8,116 bases of DNA from DUQU01 sp964481475 (GTDB taxonomy: Bacteria > Bacillota_I > Bacilli_A > Acholeplasmatales > UBA5453): positions 1 to 8,116 of the forward strand of contig CAYZTG010000029.1 of the NCBI GenBank assembly GCA_964481475.1, in the 5' to 3' direction. Made by a program: the position numbers and the translations under genes. Under the pieces are notes generated by a model. It made no database searches, was not told the DNA's origin, and worked only from the letters and a program-made list of their open reading frames with translations. This document shows positions 7,260 through 8,116 of this stretch, one piece after another (the stretch's first letter is position 1; every line of letters starts with the position of its first letter).

Positions 7260-7973
7260 TCACAGATCAATGATTAAAAATCCTTCTTTTCCCATTATTA
7301 ACTCTTTGATAACTTTTCCATTTTCAAAAAAATAACAACCACCATAGCTTGTTTTTGAAATATTGTTAATCATTAAAACTGTTTTTTTTAATTTACTTGT
7401 TTGAAATAAATAATCACTAAATTCATTCTCCCATTGTTCTATCTTATAATCAATATGTAAAGGCCACAAAATAAAATCTTTATCAATTTTATTTATATAA
7501 TCAATGTTCTTGTCATACCATAAATCACCACAGACAGCAACTATAATTTCTTTCCCCATATAATTGAAGGTTGAGAAATCTCGACCCTCTTTGTAATTGT
7601 TATCGCATTTAGTAATTTCTTTCCATCCAGGAGAAACTCTTCGGTAATGATTTATTATCTTACCATTATTATCGATGACAATATAAGTGCAAAATATACT
7701 ATTTTCAAAAATCTCATAAAATCCAAAAGAAACTGCTATTTTATTATGATTTGCGACAATTTGAATCTCCTTTATATAATCAGATTCTATACTTATAGCT
7801 ATTTCTTTATCTTGTTGATAATTCCAACTTAATGCACCAAATCCATGCAAAAAAGCTTCGCCAAAACTAATCAAATCAACTTGATTTTTTAATTCAATCA
7901 TGGAATTTTTTATAAGTTCAAAATTATTATTTATATTATTGTCACTTAATTGTGAAGCTAATGCAATTTTCAT
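7260..7973 (-). CDS. Carbon-nitrogen hydrolase (nitrilase superfamily)
   Basis: Members of this superfamily cut non-peptide C-N bonds (amides, ureas, nitriles) with a Glu-Lys-Cys triad in the cytoplasm. The 237-residue protein keeps the fold's order: N-terminal MKIALASQ strand, Glu39 in FGEAFLHGF (triad Glu), HYRRVSPGWKE at 109-119 where the Lys motif belongs, and Cys148 in VAVCGDLW (nucleophile elbow). WPLHID follows at 170-175 and the usual GGCYFFENGKVI strand pair near 211-222. Arg112 sits where the triad Lys normally lies; Lys118 is the nearest lysine. It is a little shorter than the usual 260-300 residues but has both ends. The start is ATG 7973 with AGGAG at 7980-7984, 6 bases upstream. 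The stop is TGA 7260-7262; in the same frame TAG follows two codons later, so the length would barely change under another code. The substrate cannot be told. It appears to be a single-gene unit. Confidence 0.85.
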   Translation of the reverse strand: MKIALASQLSDNNINNNFELIKNSMIELKNQVDLISFGEAFLHGFGALSWNYQQDKEIAISIESDYIKEIQIVANHNKIAVSFGFYEIFENSIFCTYIVIDNNGKIINHYRRVSPGWKEITKCDNNYKEGRDFSTFNYMGKEIIVAVCGDLWYDKNIDYINKIDKDFILWPLHIDYKIEQWENEFSDYLFQTSKLKKTVLMINNISKTSYGGCYFFENGKVIKELIMGKEGFLIIDL

Positions 7974-8001
7974 TTTTTTCTCCTAATTTAATAATTATTT
8001 C

Positions 8002-8007
8002 AATATA
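8002..8007 (-). promoter_or_regulatory. Weak candidate -10 for the hydrolase gene
   Basis: TATATT on the minus strand (5 of 6 matches), directly preceded by TG, lies about 30 bases before the start codon. No matching -35 is present. TACAAT further upstream is an alternative. A promoter is expected here because a terminator lies at 8081-8112, but its exact site is uncertain. Confidence 0.25.
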
Positions 8008-8080
8008 CAAGGTTGCTATTATTGTAAGATAAAAACTTCTGTTATGAGTTTATAACTTACGCTTCTATCTTATCATAATT

Positions 8081-8112
8081 AAAAAAAGGCCTGATACATT
8101 TGTATCAAGCCT
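8081..8112 (-). terminator. Terminator of a gene beyond the right edge; shared terminator family, copy 3
   Basis: The same 11-bp stem as copies 1 and 2 (stem-loop 8087-8112, loop AAAU on the minus strand) is followed by a run of seven T. Its direction shows that a minus-strand gene ends just right of the window. Confidence 0.88.
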
Positions 8113-8116
8113 AATA

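Noticed and set aside
7260..7262. TGA read as tryptophan (Mycoplasma-type code)
   Set aside because: All tryptophans in the window are TGG and no gene has an internal TGA. A read-through here would add only two residues before TAG.
7647..7832. Plus-strand open frame of 61 codons
   Set aside because: It is antisense to the hydrolase gene. Its hydrophobic Ile/Tyr-rich composition is what antisense AT-rich sequence gives.
5799..7973. Fic gene and hydrolase gene as a toxin-antitoxin pair or new defence module
   Set aside because: They are 237 bases apart, the Fic gene has its own promoter, and the hydrolase has no feature of an antitoxin or defence protein.

Overview
This is an AT-rich window (about 30% GC by eye) in which every recognisable gene lies on the minus strand. 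Tryptophan is encoded by TGG in all genes, and TAA, TAG and TGA all occur as gene ends. This points to the standard code, so a Mycoplasma-type TGA=Trp code is unlikely. Low GC, Firmicutes-type promoters, strong AGGAG-type ribosome binding sites and repeat-rich surface lipoproteins suggest a low-GC Firmicute or a standard-code Mollicutes relative (Acholeplasma/Izemoplasma-like). That placement is an inference, not a proof.

Layout in the direction of transcription, from high to low coordinates: (1) a terminator at 8081-8112 that ends a gene lying beyond the right edge; (2) a carbon-nitrogen hydrolase (nitrilase superfamily), 7260-7973; (3) a 228-bp spacer ending in a repeated operator-like promoter; (4) a Fic-domain protein with a C-terminal winged-helix-like region, 5799-7022, followed by a terminator; (5) a 938-residue lipoprotein with four MBG-type repeats and a large propeller-like C-terminal region, 2770-5586, with a structured leader and its own terminator; (6) a broken gene for a second repeat-rich lipoprotein (InlB B-repeat/Flg_new type), 1021-2594, with one frameshift and two in-frame TAA codons, followed by its terminator; (7) a pseudouridine kinase gene (psuK), 2-889, almost complete but cut by the left edge.

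The genes look like a series of separate transcription units rather than one operon: most have their own promoter and a rho-independent terminator. Three of the terminators share the same 11-bp stem, including a conserved G-U pair, and so form a dispersed terminator family. The two lipoproteins are probably surface-exposed, with adhesion- or sensing-type repeat domains. psuK is normally paired with psuG for pseudouridine salvage, so psuG is expected just beyond the left edge.

The points most worth following are the duplicated GTTTAC-type operator that overlaps the Fic promoter, the leader hairpin and possible mini-ORF before the large lipoprotein, the altered active-site motifs in the Fic protein and the hydrolase, and the recently broken lipoprotein gene. 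No RNA genes, CRISPR arrays, insertion sequences or phage genes were recognised.
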